Shown: positions 46,688 through 55,609, numbered from the stretch's first letter. The stretch is DNA of 64,000 nucleotides from Actinomadura nitritigenes (GCF_017573545.1 NZ_JAGEOK010000006.1:124001-188000); one strand, 5' to 3'. Numbers and translations: made by a program. The notes: generated from the sequence alone by a model not told the origin.

Positions 46688-47176
46688 CTATGGGATCGAC
46701 GCCTCACCGACCGCCGCCAGCAACTCGATCGGGAGCTCCCGATCCTGCTGCCCGACGGTAAGGGCGACCCATCGGCCGGCCTCCGGCCGTCGCCAGAGGA
46801 GCATCCTGCCGCTGAGCATGCACAACTGATTGATCGGCTCCGGAACCGGGTCTTCCTCGACAGGCGTCTGCTGATCGACCAGATCGATGACCGGTTGCTG
46901 GGCGAGTGCTCGTTGCAGGTACGGCCACAAATCGATTGTCTCCGCCTCGCCCCAGCGCGCTGTGAACACCGTCGCGAGCGCCTGGAAAACGACGTCCATC
47001 TCCTCATCGGCCGCCGCAACGACATCCAAGCCGTCATCCCAAAAGTCCTGGCTGGCCCGGAGGACACGCACGTGGTAGCCCGGCCCGCTATGCCGATCAC
47101 CCGCCCGCTCATCTTCCTGCGGAAAAGGAAGAACGAGCAGGTCATCGACGATCGCCTCCAGATCCCGCGTTGTCAT
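46688..47176 (-). CDS. Hypothetical cytosolic protein
   Basis: A 162-residue acidic protein (MTTRDLEAIVDDLLVLPFPQ). It has no signal peptide and no known motif; WDDGLDVVAAADEEMDVVFQALATVF is a helical central part. The composition resembles the small immunity- or accessory-type proteins common in actinomycetes, but I cannot assign it. Confidence 0.6.
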   Translation of the reverse strand: MTTRDLEAIVDDLLVLPFPQEDERAGDRHSGPGYHVRVLRASQDFWDDGLDVVAAADEEMDVVFQALATVFTARWGEAETIDLWPYLQRALAQQPVIDLVDQQTPVEEDPVPEPINQLCMLSGRMLLWRRPEAGRWVALTVGQQDRELPIELLAAVGEASIP

Positions 47177-47266
47177 GCCAGGAGACTAGCCGTGACCTGG
47201 ACTTCGGCGGCCTGCCTTTCGTGCCGGGGGTACTGCGGCCTCGGCCGTCCGGTGCGCCGCGGCCGA

Positions 47267-47524
47267 TCACTTGCAGCCGTCCTCGACGGCCAGGACGCCC
47301 TGCGTGACGGCGGTCACCCAGCCGCGCCCGCCCCGGCCGAACGCCACGAGCACCAGGGCGACCGCCACTCCGACGCTCGCGGCGATCCGCGTGACGAGAA
47401 CGGCCTGATCCCACGCGGGCCGGCTCCACCACCGGACGATGTCGGCATTTCCTGCGAGCCGCTCATGTCGCCCAGTCTCGGCAACTCGCCACCGCCCCGC
47501 ATGAGTACGACTACTCAACCGCAC
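47267..47524 (-). CDS. Doubtful small membrane protein
   Basis: An 85-codon frame with one clear hydrophobic segment, VLVTRIAASVGVAVALVLVAF, followed by a short tail ending VEDGCK. The start is unsupported, since no good ribosome site is seen. It occupies the gap between the hypothetical gene at 46688 and the TetR promoter. Confidence 0.3.
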   Translation of the reverse strand: MRLSSRTHAGRWRVAETGRHERLAGNADIVRWWSRPAWDQAVLVTRIAASVGVAVALVLVAFGRGGRGWVTAVTQGVLAVEDGCK

Positions 47525-47550
47525 CGGCCGGCGGTGCGGGCGCCGGGGGG

Positions 47551-47607
47551 TTGACGGGCCTTCCCGGGCGTGCGATAACAGCGTTACCGATCAGAAACGT
47601 TGTTATC
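47551..47607 (+). promoter_or_regulatory. Promoter and operator of the TetR-carotenoid oxygenase operon
   Basis: TTGACG (47551-47556) and GATAAC (47574-47579) are spaced by 17 bp. An inverted repeat, GATAACAGCGTT (47574-47585) and AACGTTGTTATC (47596-47607), has one mismatch over 12-bp arms and overlaps the -10. A repressor bound there would block its own promoter. Confidence 0.7.
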
Positions 47608-47617
47608 GAGGGGCGGT

Positions 47618-48250
47618 ATGGCGGCGAGCGCGTACGAGGCGGCCCAGCGGCGGGGGGACGAGGCGATCCGCACGTCGCTGCTGGACGCCGCCAGCCGCCT
47701 GCTGGCCGACGAAGGGCCGGGCGCGCTCGCGCTGCGCCGGATCGCCGCCGAGGTCGGCTGCTCCACGACCGTCCTGTACCGGATGTTCGAGAGCAAGGCG
47801 GGGCTGATCGAGGCCCTGTACGTGGAGGCGTTCGAGCGGTTCCGGCGGCGGCTCGCCGCGGTGCCCGAGCGGTCCGACCCGCTGGAGCACCTCGTCGACC
47901 TGGGACGCGCCTACCGGGACAACGCCCTGGCCGAACGCAACTACTACCGGCTGATGTTCGGCGAGCCCGTCCCGGGGTTCCGGCCGAGCGACGAGGCCCT
48001 GGTGCAGGCCGCGGAGACCTTCACGATCCTGCAGGACGCCGTGGCGGCCTGCGCCGCCGCCGGGCTGCCGTCCGGCGGCGAGCCGCGCCATGTCGCCGCG
48101 TCGCTCTGGGCCGCCATCCACGGCGTGGTCAGCCTCGAACTCGCCGGCCACCTCCCCGCCGACGCCGGCGAGGTCTTCGAGGCCACCCTCCTCGCCATGG
48201 GAGCCGGCCTGTTCCGCACCCCTTCCGCCCCCGAGAAGCGAGGCCCCTGA
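47618..48250 (+). CDS. TetR-family regulator
   Basis: A 210-residue protein starting at the ATG at 47618 (GAGG upstream). The TetR helix-turn-helix covers about residues 20-65 (RLLADEGPGALALRRIAAEV, STTVLYRMFESKAGLIEALY). The C-terminal domain resembles the TetR_C WHG-type class (RAYRDNALAERNYYRLMFG). It overlaps the carotenoid oxygenase start (TGATG) and is preceded by an inverted-repeat operator, so it probably represses both genes. Confidence 0.87.
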   Translation: MAASAYEAAQRRGDEAIRTSLLDAASRLLADEGPGALALRRIAAEVGCSTTVLYRMFESKAGLIEALYVEAFERFRRRLAAVPERSDPLEHLVDLGRAYRDNALAERNYYRLMFGEPVPGFRPSDEALVQAAETFTILQDAVAACAAAGLPSGGEPRHVAASLWAAIHGVVSLELAGHLPADAGEVFEATLLAMGAGLFRTPSAPEKRGP

Positions 48251-49584
48251 TGCCCAGCCCGTTCCTGGAAGGCCCCTACGCCCCCGTCACCGAGGAGACC
48301 ACCGCCCACGACGTGCCCGTCACCGGCCGCGTCCCCGCCGGGCTCGACGGACGCTACCTGCGGATCGGCCCGAACCCGCTCGGGCTGGAGGACCCCGAGT
48401 CCTACCACTGGTTCCTCGGCGACGGCATGGTCCACGGCGTGCGGCTGCGCGACGGCCGCGCCGAGTGGTACCGCAACCGGTGGGTGCGGTCGCGGCGGGT
48501 GGCCGCCGGGCTCGGCGAGCCGTGGCCGGAGGGACCGGTCTTCGACGACTTCGACTTCGCCCCGAACACCAACGTCATCGGCCACGCGGGCCGCACGTTC
48601 GCGCTGATCGAGGGCGGGTTCCGGCCGTACGAGCTCGGCCACGACCTCACCACCGTCGGCCCCTGCGACTTCGGCGGCACCCTCAAGGGCGGCTACACCG
48701 CGCACACCAAGAAGGACCCCGCCACCGGCGAGCTCCACGCGATCGCCTACTACTTCGGCTGGGAGCACTTCCAGTACACGGTGCTGAGCGCCGCCGGGCT
48801 CGTCACCCGCTCGGTGGACATCCCCGTCTCCGACGGCCCGATGGTGCACGACCTGGCCCTCACGGAGAAGTACGTCATCGTCTACGACCTGCCCGTCACG
48901 TTCTCGATGCCGCTGGCCGCCGCCGGAGCCTCCCTCCCTTACGCCTGGAACGACGAGCACCCCGCGAGGATCGGCCTGCTGCCCCGCACCGGCGACGCGT
49001 CCGACGTGCGGTGGATCGACATCGAGCCGTGCTGGGTCTTCCACACCATGAACGCCTACGACGACGGCGACCGGATCGTGCTCGACCTGGCGAAGTTCCC
49101 CAGCTTCATGCGGGACGGCCGCCTGGAGGGCAACCCGCCGCCGGTCCTGGACCGCTGGACGATCGACCCGGCCGCCGGAACCGTCGCGCAGCGGACCCTC
49201 GACGACCGCTCCCAGGAGTTCCCCCGCGTCGACGAGCGGCTGACGTCCCGGCCGCACCGCTACGGCTACACCGTCGCCTCGGAGTCGTCCCCCGGCGAGC
49301 TCGTCGGCGACGGCCTCCTCAAGCGCGACTACCGGACCGGACGCACCGACGTCCGCCGTTTCCCCGCCGGCTCGGCGGTCGGCGAGGCCGTCTTCGTGCC
49401 GTCCGCGCCGGACGCCGCCGAGGACGACGGCTACCTGATGGCCCTGGCCCACGACACCGGCCGCGGCGCCACCGACCTCGTCATCATCTCCGCGCAGGAC
49501 TTCACCGGCCCTCCGATCGCCGTCGTCCACCTCCCCGTCCGCGTCCCGCCCGGCTTCCACGGCAACTGGCTCCCCGACAACTGA
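48250..49584 (+). CDS. Carotenoid cleavage oxygenase family protein
   Basis: A 444-residue beta-propeller dioxygenase. Typical segments include LDGRYLRIGPNPLGLEDPES and WFLGDGMVHGVRLRDG, and the four iron-ligand histidine regions are YTAHTKKDP, MVHDLALTEKY, CWVFHTMNAYDDGD and the C-terminal GFHGNWLP. Family members cleave carotenoids, stilbenes or lignin-derived compounds with oxygen. The ATG overlaps the TetR stop codon, so expression is coupled to the regulator, and the inducer is probably the substrate. Confidence 0.9.
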   Translation: MPSPFLEGPYAPVTEETTAHDVPVTGRVPAGLDGRYLRIGPNPLGLEDPESYHWFLGDGMVHGVRLRDGRAEWYRNRWVRSRRVAAGLGEPWPEGPVFDDFDFAPNTNVIGHAGRTFALIEGGFRPYELGHDLTTVGPCDFGGTLKGGYTAHTKKDPATGELHAIAYYFGWEHFQYTVLSAAGLVTRSVDIPVSDGPMVHDLALTEKYVIVYDLPVTFSMPLAAAGASLPYAWNDEHPARIGLLPRTGDASDVRWIDIEPCWVFHTMNAYDDGDRIVLDLAKFPSFMRDGRLEGNPPPVLDRWTIDPAAGTVAQRTLDDRSQEFPRVDERLTSRPHRYGYTVASESSPGELVGDGLLKRDYRTGRTDVRRFPAGSAVGEAVFVPSAPDAAEDDGYLMALAHDTGRGATDLVIISAQDFTGPPIAVVHLPVRVPPGFHGNWLPDN

Positions 49585-49615
49585 CCCGCCGCGCCGACGG
49601 CGCCGGCGGGCGGGG

Positions 49616-51028
49616 TCAGCTGTCGAAGCCGAGGCCGAGGGTGTCCAGGGTGCGGAGCCACAGGTTGCGGCGGCCGCCGTTGCGGTCGGCGCGGGCCATG
49701 GAGCGGCGGGTCAGCTCGATGCCGAGCCAGCGCAGGGGTTCGGGCGGGAACGGGACGGGCCTGCTGCGCACCATCGCGAGCCGGGTGCGAGCGGTGTCGA
49801 GGCCGTCGAGGCGGTCGAGGATCACCTGGGCGGCGAAGCGGGTCGCGCCGACGCCGAGGCCGGTGAAGCCGAGCGCGTAGGCGGCGCGGCCCTGCGCGGC
49901 GGTGCCGTAGAAGGCGGAGAACCGGGTGCAGGTGTCGATGACGCCGCCCCACGTGTGGGTGAACCGGACGTCTTCGAGCTGCGGGAACGTCCGGAAGAAG
50001 TTGCCGGCGAGGACCCGGAAGGTGTCCGGGCGCTGGTCGAGGTCCGCCGACATCCGGGAGCCGTAGTGGTACACGGCGTCGTAGCCGCCCCACAGGATCC
50101 GGTTGTCGGCGGTCAGCCGGTAGTAGTGGAACCGGCTGCCCGAGTCGGCCATGCCGTGCCGGTTCCGCCAGCCGATGGCGGCGAGCTGGGCGTCCGTCAG
50201 CGGTTCGGTGACCATCGCGTAGTCGTAGACGGGGACGACGTACGGGCGGACCCGGTGGACGAGCGAGGGGAACGCGTTGGTGGCGAGGGCGACGCGGCGG
50301 GCGACGACGCGGCCGTAGGCGGTGGTGACGACCAGGTTCGGGCCCCGCGCGGTGAGGGAGGTGGCGGGGGTGCGCTCGTAGATGCGGACGCCGAGCCGGA
50401 GGCACGCGTCGCGCAGCCCCCAGGCGAGCCGGGCCGGGTTGAGGAGGGCGGTGCCGTCGCGGTCGAGGAGGCCCGCGAGGTAGGTGGGGGAGGCGACCTC
50501 GGCCCTGACCCGCTCGGTGTCGAGGAACTCGGGGGACAGGCCGTGGCGGCGCATGGCCTCGGCCTCCTCGCGCAGCTCGCGGACCTGGTGGGGGCGGGTG
50601 GCGACGTTGAGCTCGCCGGTGCGCTCCCAGTCGCAGTCGATGCCGTACCGGCGCAGCGCGTCCTCGATCTCGTCGAGGTTGCGCATGCCGAGCCGTTCGA
50701 GTTCGGCCACCTCGCCGGGCCAGCGGGCGAGCCCGTTGCCGAAGCCGTGGGTGAGGCTGGACGAGCAGAACCCGCCGTTGCGCCCGGACGCGGCCCAGCC
50801 GGCCTCGCGGGCCTCGACGAGGACGACGTCGCGGCCGGGGTCGCGCTCCTTGGCGAGCAGCGCGGTCCAGAGGCCGCAGTAGCCGCCGCCGACCACGGCG
50901 AGGTCGGCGCGCTCCTCGCCGGCGAGGGCGGGGAGGGCCGCGGGGCGCGCGGGGTCGTCGAGCCAGAAGGGGACGGGTTCGGCGTGCACGAGCGCGCGTG
51001 CGGGATCAGCGGCGATGGCCTGCGACAT
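49616..51028 (-). CDS. FAD-dependent amino-acid/amine oxidoreductase (DAO family)
   Basis: A 470-residue protein. The dinucleotide motif VVGGGYCGLWTALLAKE lies near residue 40, GWAASGRNGGF binds FAD pyrophosphate, and the C-terminal GLGVGATRFAAQVILD is the second FAD contact. The layout matches DadA/PuuB-like oxidases acting on amines or amino acids. An Lrp/AsnC regulator lies 62 bp upstream on the same strand, with a direct repeat between, so the enzyme is probably controlled by an amino acid. Confidence 0.85.
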   Translation of the reverse strand: MSQAIAADPARALVHAEPVPFWLDDPARPAALPALAGEERADLAVVGGGYCGLWTALLAKERDPGRDVVLVEAREAGWAASGRNGGFCSSSLTHGFGNGLARWPGEVAELERLGMRNLDEIEDALRRYGIDCDWERTGELNVATRPHQVRELREEAEAMRRHGLSPEFLDTERVRAEVASPTYLAGLLDRDGTALLNPARLAWGLRDACLRLGVRIYERTPATSLTARGPNLVVTTAYGRVVARRVALATNAFPSLVHRVRPYVVPVYDYAMVTEPLTDAQLAAIGWRNRHGMADSGSRFHYYRLTADNRILWGGYDAVYHYGSRMSADLDQRPDTFRVLAGNFFRTFPQLEDVRFTHTWGGVIDTCTRFSAFYGTAAQGRAAYALGFTGLGVGATRFAAQVILDRLDGLDTARTRLAMVRSRPVPFPPEPLRWLGIELTRRSMARADRNGGRRNLWLRTLDTLGLGFDS

Positions 51029-51030
51029 GC

Positions 51031-51067
51031 CACTAATTTAGCGGCTTGCGGCATAGATTTCACTAAT
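51031..51067. promoter_or_regulatory. Direct repeat in the FAD oxidoreductase promoter
   Basis: CACTAAT occurs at 51031-51037 and 51061-51067, exactly 30 bp (about three helical turns) apart, in an AT-rich gap between the Lrp gene and the oxidase gene. Phased repeats fit the wrapping of DNA by Lrp-type octamers. Confidence 0.5.
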
Positions 51068-51090
51068 CGAGTTGCAGTGACCGGGTGTGG

Positions 51091-51588
51091 CTACTGATTC
51101 AGTGGCCGGCGCGTGCCCCATCGGTAGCTCTCCTTGCGGAGCTGGAGGTACACGAACGTCTCGGTGCCCGCGACGCCGGGGATCGAGCGGATGCGGGACG
51201 CCAGCACCTCCGCGAGGTGCGCGTCGTCGTCGCAGACGATCTCGCAGAGGATGTCGAAGCCGCCCGCGCACAGCACCACGTAGATCATCTCCGGCATGTC
51301 CGACAGCGCGGACGCGACCGGTTCGAGGGGGCCGGAGACCCGCACCCCGACCATCGCCTGCCGGTGCGCGCCGACCAGCAGCGGGTCGGTGACGGCGACG
51401 ATCTGCACCACGCCAGACTCGGTCAGCCGCTGCACCCGCTGCCGGACGGCCGCCTCCGACAGGCCGACCACCTTGGCGATCGCCCCGTAGGAGCGCCGGC
51501 CGTCCTCCTGCAGCTGCTCGATGATCTGCCAGGAGATGTCGTCGAGGTCCGGCCCGGCCGTGCTCTTCCTGCTCATGGCCCGCATCAT
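51091..51588 (-). CDS. Lrp/AsnC-family regulator
   Basis: A 165-residue protein. The N-terminal winged helix (about residues 15-62) reads DISWQIIEQLQEDGRRSYG and LSEAAVRQRVQRLTESGVV. The C-terminal RAM domain (about 80-155) senses amino acids. It is upstream of, and in the same direction as, the FAD oxidoreductase, its likely target. The exact start is uncertain, because several ATG codons occur in the first five positions. Confidence 0.87.
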   Translation of the reverse strand: MMRAMSRKSTAGPDLDDISWQIIEQLQEDGRRSYGAIAKVVGLSEAAVRQRVQRLTESGVVQIVAVTDPLLVGAHRQAMVGVRVSGPLEPVASALSDMPEMIYVVLCAGGFDILCEIVCDDDAHLAEVLASRIRSIPGVAGTETFVYLQLRKESYRWGTRRPLNQ

Positions 51589-51657
51589 CGCAGGCCGCCG
51601 CGCGGTCGGCGGCCGGATCCCCGCAAGAGGGCACGTTGTCGCCCGGAGTGGGACGGA

Positions 51658-51984
51658 TCAGGAGAAGGCGGACGGGGCGATGCGGGGCGCGCGGTCCTCG
51701 ACCGCCTGCGCCGGGTCGAGGACGTCGGCGTCCTGCTCGAAGGGCGGCTCGGCGGAGACCGGGGTCAGCAGGAGCATGCCGGTGCCGAGCATCTCCTGGA
51801 GACGGGTGATCGGCGTCGCGCGGCGGGCCCAGCCACCGAGGTAGGCGGTGAGGCCGGGCTCCTCGCCCCACAGCGCGGCGGCGTACTCGAACGCGTACCT
51901 GCTTGTGGACGCGGAGGGGCTCGTCGGCCATCTCCAGCATGCCGGGCAGGCCGGGGCGCAGGTCCTCGAACAGCAGCAGCGACC
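51658..51984 (-). pseudogene. Amidase C-terminal remnant with frameshift
   Basis: Minus-strand translation gives LLLFEDLRPGLPGMLEMADE in one frame, then shifts frame near 51905 to AFEYAAALWGEEPG, ending with LTPVSAEPPFEQDADVLD and a TGA at 51660-51658. That order is the C-terminus of an amidase-signature enzyme. The N-terminal part and catalytic Ser-Lys core are missing; the TetR gene begins where the amidase stops. Confidence 0.7.
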
Positions 51985-52544
51985 AGCGCCTCGCGACCAT
52001 CGCCGACGCCACCCTGGACATCGTGGCGGCGGACGGTCTCGACGGCGTGTCCATCCGGGCCGTCGCCAAGCGGATCGGCGGCTCGACGACCCTCGTCACC
52101 AACTACCTGCCCACTCGGGAGGCGCTGCTGCGCAACGCGATAGAGCACGCCATGCGGGACTGGGACGCCGACCTGGACCAGGCCCTCGAAGGCACCCCCG
52201 CCCCCGGGCGGCTGGCGGTCCTGGCCCGCTGGGCGTGCTCGACCACCGGCAACGACGAGGTGCTCCGCCGGCTGTTCCTGGAGATCCTCGGCCGCAGCGG
52301 CCGGAGGTCGGAGGCGCTCCAGCTCATCCGGGACGACGCGCGCCGCAACCTCGACGGGCTCGTCGACGCCGCGCGGGACGCGGGCGCCGCCGACGCCGCG
52401 TTCGCCGCCGACGTCCTGCACCTGGTGTTCCGCGGCTTCCACGTCTCCAGCCTGGAGGCGCCCGAGCGCTGGAACAGCGAGCGGATGGCCCCGCTCGCCG
52501 GGGCGGTCAGGCGAAGGAGCCCTCGCCGAGGAACACCTCGATGA
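51903..52544 (+). CDS. TetR-family regulator, probably truncated or fused
   Basis: From about residue 28 the sequence is a good TetR helix-turn-helix (QRLATIADATLDIVAADG, SIRAVAKRIGGSTTLVTNYL). The preceding 27 residues are antisense translation of an amidase remnant, and the only start is a TTG without a ribosome site. At the C-terminus the last 38 nt overlap the convergent regulator gene and read RRRSPRRGTPR. Both ends therefore look rearranged. It may be a pseudogene. Confidence 0.5.
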   Translation: MWTRRGSSAISSMPGRPGRRSSNSSSDQRLATIADATLDIVAADGLDGVSIRAVAKRIGGSTTLVTNYLPTREALLRNAIEHAMRDWDADLDQALEGTPAPGRLAVLARWACSTTGNDEVLRRLFLEILGRSGRRSEALQLIRDDARRNLDGLVDAARDAGAADAAFAADVLHLVFRGFHVSSLEAPERWNSERMAPLAGAVRRRSPRRGTPR

Positions 52545-52821
52545 GGTCCTGGACGTCGTGGTCGGCCTCGGCCGGGTGACGGAAGGGCCGGTCGCCGTTG
52601 ATCGTGTAGGTGTTGCGGCGGCCGACCCGGGTCCGGACCAGGTACCCCGCCTCCTCCAGGTCCGTGATGATCAGCTGCGCCGCCCGCTCGGTGATCCCGA
52701 TCTGCTGCGCCACGTCCCGGACGCGCAGCTCGGGGTCCCGGGCGATGCAGATCAGGACCCGGGCGTGGTTGGTCAGGAACGTCCACGGCTTCCGGTCCTG
52801 CCGTGCCTTGGTGCTCTCCAT
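52507..52821 (-). CDS. Winged-helix transcriptional regulator
   Basis: A 104-residue protein (MESTKARQDRKPWTFLTNHA). A helix-turn-helix occupies about residues 20-70 (VLICIARDPELRVRDVAQQI, TERAAQLIITDLEEAGYLV), with an RRNTYTING wing. The class is the MarR-like single-domain regulator often encoded beside STAS or stress genes. It is divergent from the STAS protein across an AT-rich gap (52925-52985). Its 3' end overlaps the TetR gene. Confidence 0.8.
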   Translation of the reverse strand: MESTKARQDRKPWTFLTNHARVLICIARDPELRVRDVAQQIGITERAAQLIITDLEEAGYLVRTRVGRRNTYTINGDRPFRHPAEADHDVQDLIEVFLGEGSFA

Positions 52822-53023
52822 CGGAGACCTCGCTGTCCGGTGCTTCCCCCCGGCGGTGACGAGCGCGGGCGGAGCTCCAGCGGTGCCCCGCCCCGCCGGA
52901 GCGGGAGGTGTCGGCCACCTCGATGATACGACAGGCTTTTACCGAATAATTTTTCCTGTAACATCTTTGCGGCAAGCAGGATCAGTCATTGACGCCGTCG
53001 TCTCGTGAGGAGGGTGCTTCGCC

Positions 53024-53473
53024 ATGCTCGTGCAGTCCGCCACCTCGCAGGTCACACCGGATCACCGCGCCGGTGCGCCCGCATGCGGGGCACCCGGGCC
53101 CCGGGGCCGCCCCGCCCTCGCCTTCGAGACCGGCACCCGCGACGGCGCGGCCGTCCTGGCGATGACGGGCCAGCTCGTCGCCGAGACCGTGGTGACCGCC
53201 GAGGCGAAGATCCTCACCACGACCGTGCTGGCCGGGCGCCCCCTGAACCTGGTGCTCGACCTCACCGGGATCGACGCGATCGACCAGCTCGGCACCGCCC
53301 TGCTGACCAAGACGCGGTTCACCGTCTCCGCCGCCAGGGGCACCCTGCACCTCGTCGCCCCGCCCGGCGGCGCCGTCCACCCCGCGCTCAACCGGTACCT
53401 GCGCCGGATCTCCGTGCCGCAAATGCAGGACGTCCCCGCCGCCCCCATGCCGAGCGCCGTCCGCCGCGCCTGA
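53024..53473 (+). CDS. STAS-domain protein (anti-sigma factor antagonist-like)
   Basis: A 149-residue protein; the STAS fold covers about residues 38-125 (GAAVLAMTGQLVAETVVTAE, PLNLVLDLTGIDAIDQLGTALL). Canonical SpoIIAA/RsbV proteins carry a phosphorylatable Ser in D-S-S-G at the loop after the second strand. Here the loop is IDQLGTA, so that Ser is absent. It may be a non-phosphorylatable or structural variant. The long N-terminal extension is Ala/Gly/Pro-rich. Confidence 0.8.
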   Translation: MLVQSATSQVTPDHRAGAPACGAPGPRGRPALAFETGTRDGAAVLAMTGQLVAETVVTAEAKILTTTVLAGRPLNLVLDLTGIDAIDQLGTALLTKTRFTVSAARGTLHLVAPPGGAVHPALNRYLRRISVPQMQDVPAAPMPSAVRRA

Positions 53474-53488
53474 ACCGCAGGCCGCGAG

Positions 53489-53525
53489 TCGCGTGCGGGC
53501 TCCAGAGGGGGGAGCCCGCACGCGA
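53489..53525. terminator. Bidirectional hairpin terminator between STAS gene and dapD
   Basis: TCGCGTGCGGGCTCC (53489-53503) pairs perfectly with 53511-53525 over 15 bp, loop AGAGGGG. It lies between the convergent stop codons at 53473 and 53529. Confidence 0.8.
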
Positions 53526-53528
53526 TCC

Positions 53529-54512
53529 TCAGTTGTTGGTGTGGAGGTCGGTGTTCAGCGCGATCTTCGCGCCGTTCCGGGGCAGCGCCTCCACGGCGCC
53601 CGTGGCGGAGTTGCGGCGCAGCAGCAGCCCCGAGCGCCCGGACAGCTCCGCGGCCTTGACCGCGGTGCCGTCCGGCAGGGCCACCTTGGTGCCCGCCGTC
53701 ACGTACAGGCCCGCCTCCACGACGCAGTCGTCGCCCAGCGAGATCCCGATGCCGGAGTTGGCGCCCAGCAGGCAGCGCTCGCCGACCGAGATGACCTGCG
53801 TGCCGCCGCCCGACAGCGTCCCCATGATCGACGCCCCGCCGCCCACGTCGGAGTCCGCGCCGACCACCACGCCCGCGGACACCCGGCCCTCGATCATGGA
53901 CGTGCCGAGCGTCCCGGCGTTGAAGTTCACGAACCCCTCGTGCATCACCGTGGTGCCGGCCGCCAGGTGCGCGCCGAGCCGGACCCGCGACGCGTCGGCG
54001 ATCCGCACCCCGGACGGCACGACGTAGTCGGTCATCCGCGGGAACTTGTCGACCCCGTCCACCGTGACCGGGCCCCGCGCCCGCAGCGCCGTCCGGACCC
54101 GCTCGAAGCCGTCCACCGCGCACGGCCCGGCGCTCGTCCACACCACCGTCGCGAGCAGGCCGAAGATCCCCTCCAGGTTGACCCGGTGGGGCCGGACGAG
54201 CCGCGCCGACAGCAGGTGCAGCCGCAGGTACACGTCGTGCGCGTCCACCGGCGGGTCGGCGAGGCCGCCGATCTCCGTCCGCACCGCGACGGTCTCGACC
54301 CGCCGCGCCTCGTCCCGCCCGACCCGGACGTCCTCACCGAAGGCCGCGCGCGCCTCGCCTGCGTCCAGCCGCCGCGTCCCCTTGCCGGCCTCCCCGGCGA
54401 GCCGCGGCTCGGGGAACCACGTGTCGAGCACCGTGCCGTCGTCCGCGACCGTGGCGATGCCGTCGCCGACCGCTCCGTCTGTCACAAATCCCGTTCCGAC
54501 CATGCGGAACAC
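53529..54512 (-). CDS. dapD: Tetrahydrodipicolinate N-succinyltransferase
   Basis: A 327-residue protein if the GTG at 54512 is used, or 324 from the ATG at 54503 ([19 protein letters not shown]). It succinylates tetrahydrodipicolinate in lysine and peptidoglycan precursor synthesis. The C-terminal half is a left-handed beta-helix of hexapeptide repeats ([39 protein letters not shown]), and [13 protein letters not shown] is typical of actinobacterial DapD. No clear ribosome site is visible, so a short or absent leader is possible. It stands alone. Confidence 0.93.
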   Translation of the reverse strand: MFRMVGTGFVTDGAVGDGIATVADDGTVLDTWFPEPRLAGEAGKGTRRLDAGEARAAFGEDVRVGRDEARRVETVAVRTEIGGLADPPVDAHDVYLRLHLLSARLVRPHRVNLEGIFGLLATVVWTSAGPCAVDGFERVRTALRARGPVTVDGVDKFPRMTDYVVPSGVRIADASRVRLGAHLAAGTTVMHEGFVNFNAGTLGTSMIEGRVSAGVVVGADSDVGGGASIMGTLSGGGTQVISVGERCLLGANSGIGISLGDDCVVEAGLYVTAGTKVALPDGTAVKAAELSGRSGLLLRRNSATGAVEALPRNGAKIALNTDLHTNN

Positions 54513-54573
54513 GGTAACGGCCCGCCCACCCCCTCACCGCACCCGCCGGGGGAACGAACCGGCGAGGGGCGCT

Positions 54574-55344
54574 TCAGCGGTGCATCCGGCGCCAGGGGTT
54601 CCGCGTCTCGTCCACGGAATCGAGAAGGAGGCCGTGCACCCGTTCGGGAAGGGCCTGGATGAACGGCGTCACCACGGGCAGCGCCGAGGCGAGGCCGTCG
54701 AGGATCTGCTGGGCGGGCGCGTCCTCGTGCGTGCTGACGAATCGCTCGGCGGCGGCCCGCTGCTGCATGCCGATGAATTGCGACGCCCTGATGAGGAACA
54801 ACGACCGCACATGCTCGTGGAGGACGGCGAGGTTCTCCTCGGAAGGCTGGAATCCGGCCGTGCGGACGATGTCCTCGAGGTAGGTGGGGGAGAGGCGCGG
54901 GGCCGTCAGGCCGACGAGGCCGGGCGGAAGCGTTCCTATGGACGCCAGGGACGGGTCCCGCCGTTTCCACATCCCGGCGAGCGGCATCCGGTTGAGCCGG
55001 TCGGGGCCGGCGCCGAGCGGGAACAGTCCCGACTCGGTGCCCGCCGGCGTCTTCCAGAACGCGCCGAACACGAAGTCGTCCTCGGTGTCGTGGAAGCCCA
55101 CGACGCGGGCCGGGGGTTCGTCCGGCCCCAGCCAGACGAACCCGGGCTGGAAGACCAGCGGCGTGTGCTCGTAGGGCCGCTCGCCGTAGGACTCCACCGT
55201 CGCGGTGAGGGAGCGCAGGGCGTCGTCGAGCGCGAGCCCGCTGCGGAAGCGGCGCCCGGAGTCCAGGCGGAGGCACTGCGGGCCCGGTTCCGGCGGCGCG
55301 GCGGTGCCGGTCCGCGCGGCCTTGCGTCTGCCGAACAATGGCAT
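54574..55344 (-). CDS. Hypothetical protein, SseB-like composition
   Basis: A 256-residue protein. I chose the ATG at 55344 (MPLFGRRKAARTG) because AAGGAG lies 6 nt upstream. It is cytosolic with no known catalytic motif. The first half is beta-rich (FQPGFVWLGPDEPPARVVGF, FVFGAFWKTPAGTESGLFP) and the second half helical. I do not recognise the family with confidence. Confidence 0.65.
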   Translation of the reverse strand: MPLFGRRKAARTGTAAPPEPGPQCLRLDSGRRFRSGLALDDALRSLTATVESYGERPYEHTPLVFQPGFVWLGPDEPPARVVGFHDTEDDFVFGAFWKTPAGTESGLFPLGAGPDRLNRMPLAGMWKRRDPSLASIGTLPPGLVGLTAPRLSPTYLEDIVRTAGFQPSEENLAVLHEHVRSLFLIRASQFIGMQQRAAAERFVSTHEDAPAQQILDGLASALPVVTPFIQALPERVHGLLLDSVDETRNPWRRMHR

Positions 55345-55609
55345 TCCCGGCTCCTTGATCTTTTCGCGCGCCATTTCGCGCGCCGCGAGCACCTTGCGCT
55401 CGCCCCCGTTGTCCCGCCGAATGAACATCTATCACGGGCCATGAATGGCCGACCGAGGTCGAGGTAAAGGATCTAGTCCGTATCCGGCCAGCCCTTTCCG
55501 GCCGGTGGAATTGCGGATGCGGAAACCGGTGTTTCCACGGAGGCGAGGGAACGCCGCGAGAAAAGGCCCGCCGCGCCGGCGGCCACGTGATGGCGGTAGG
55601 GTCCGGCGG

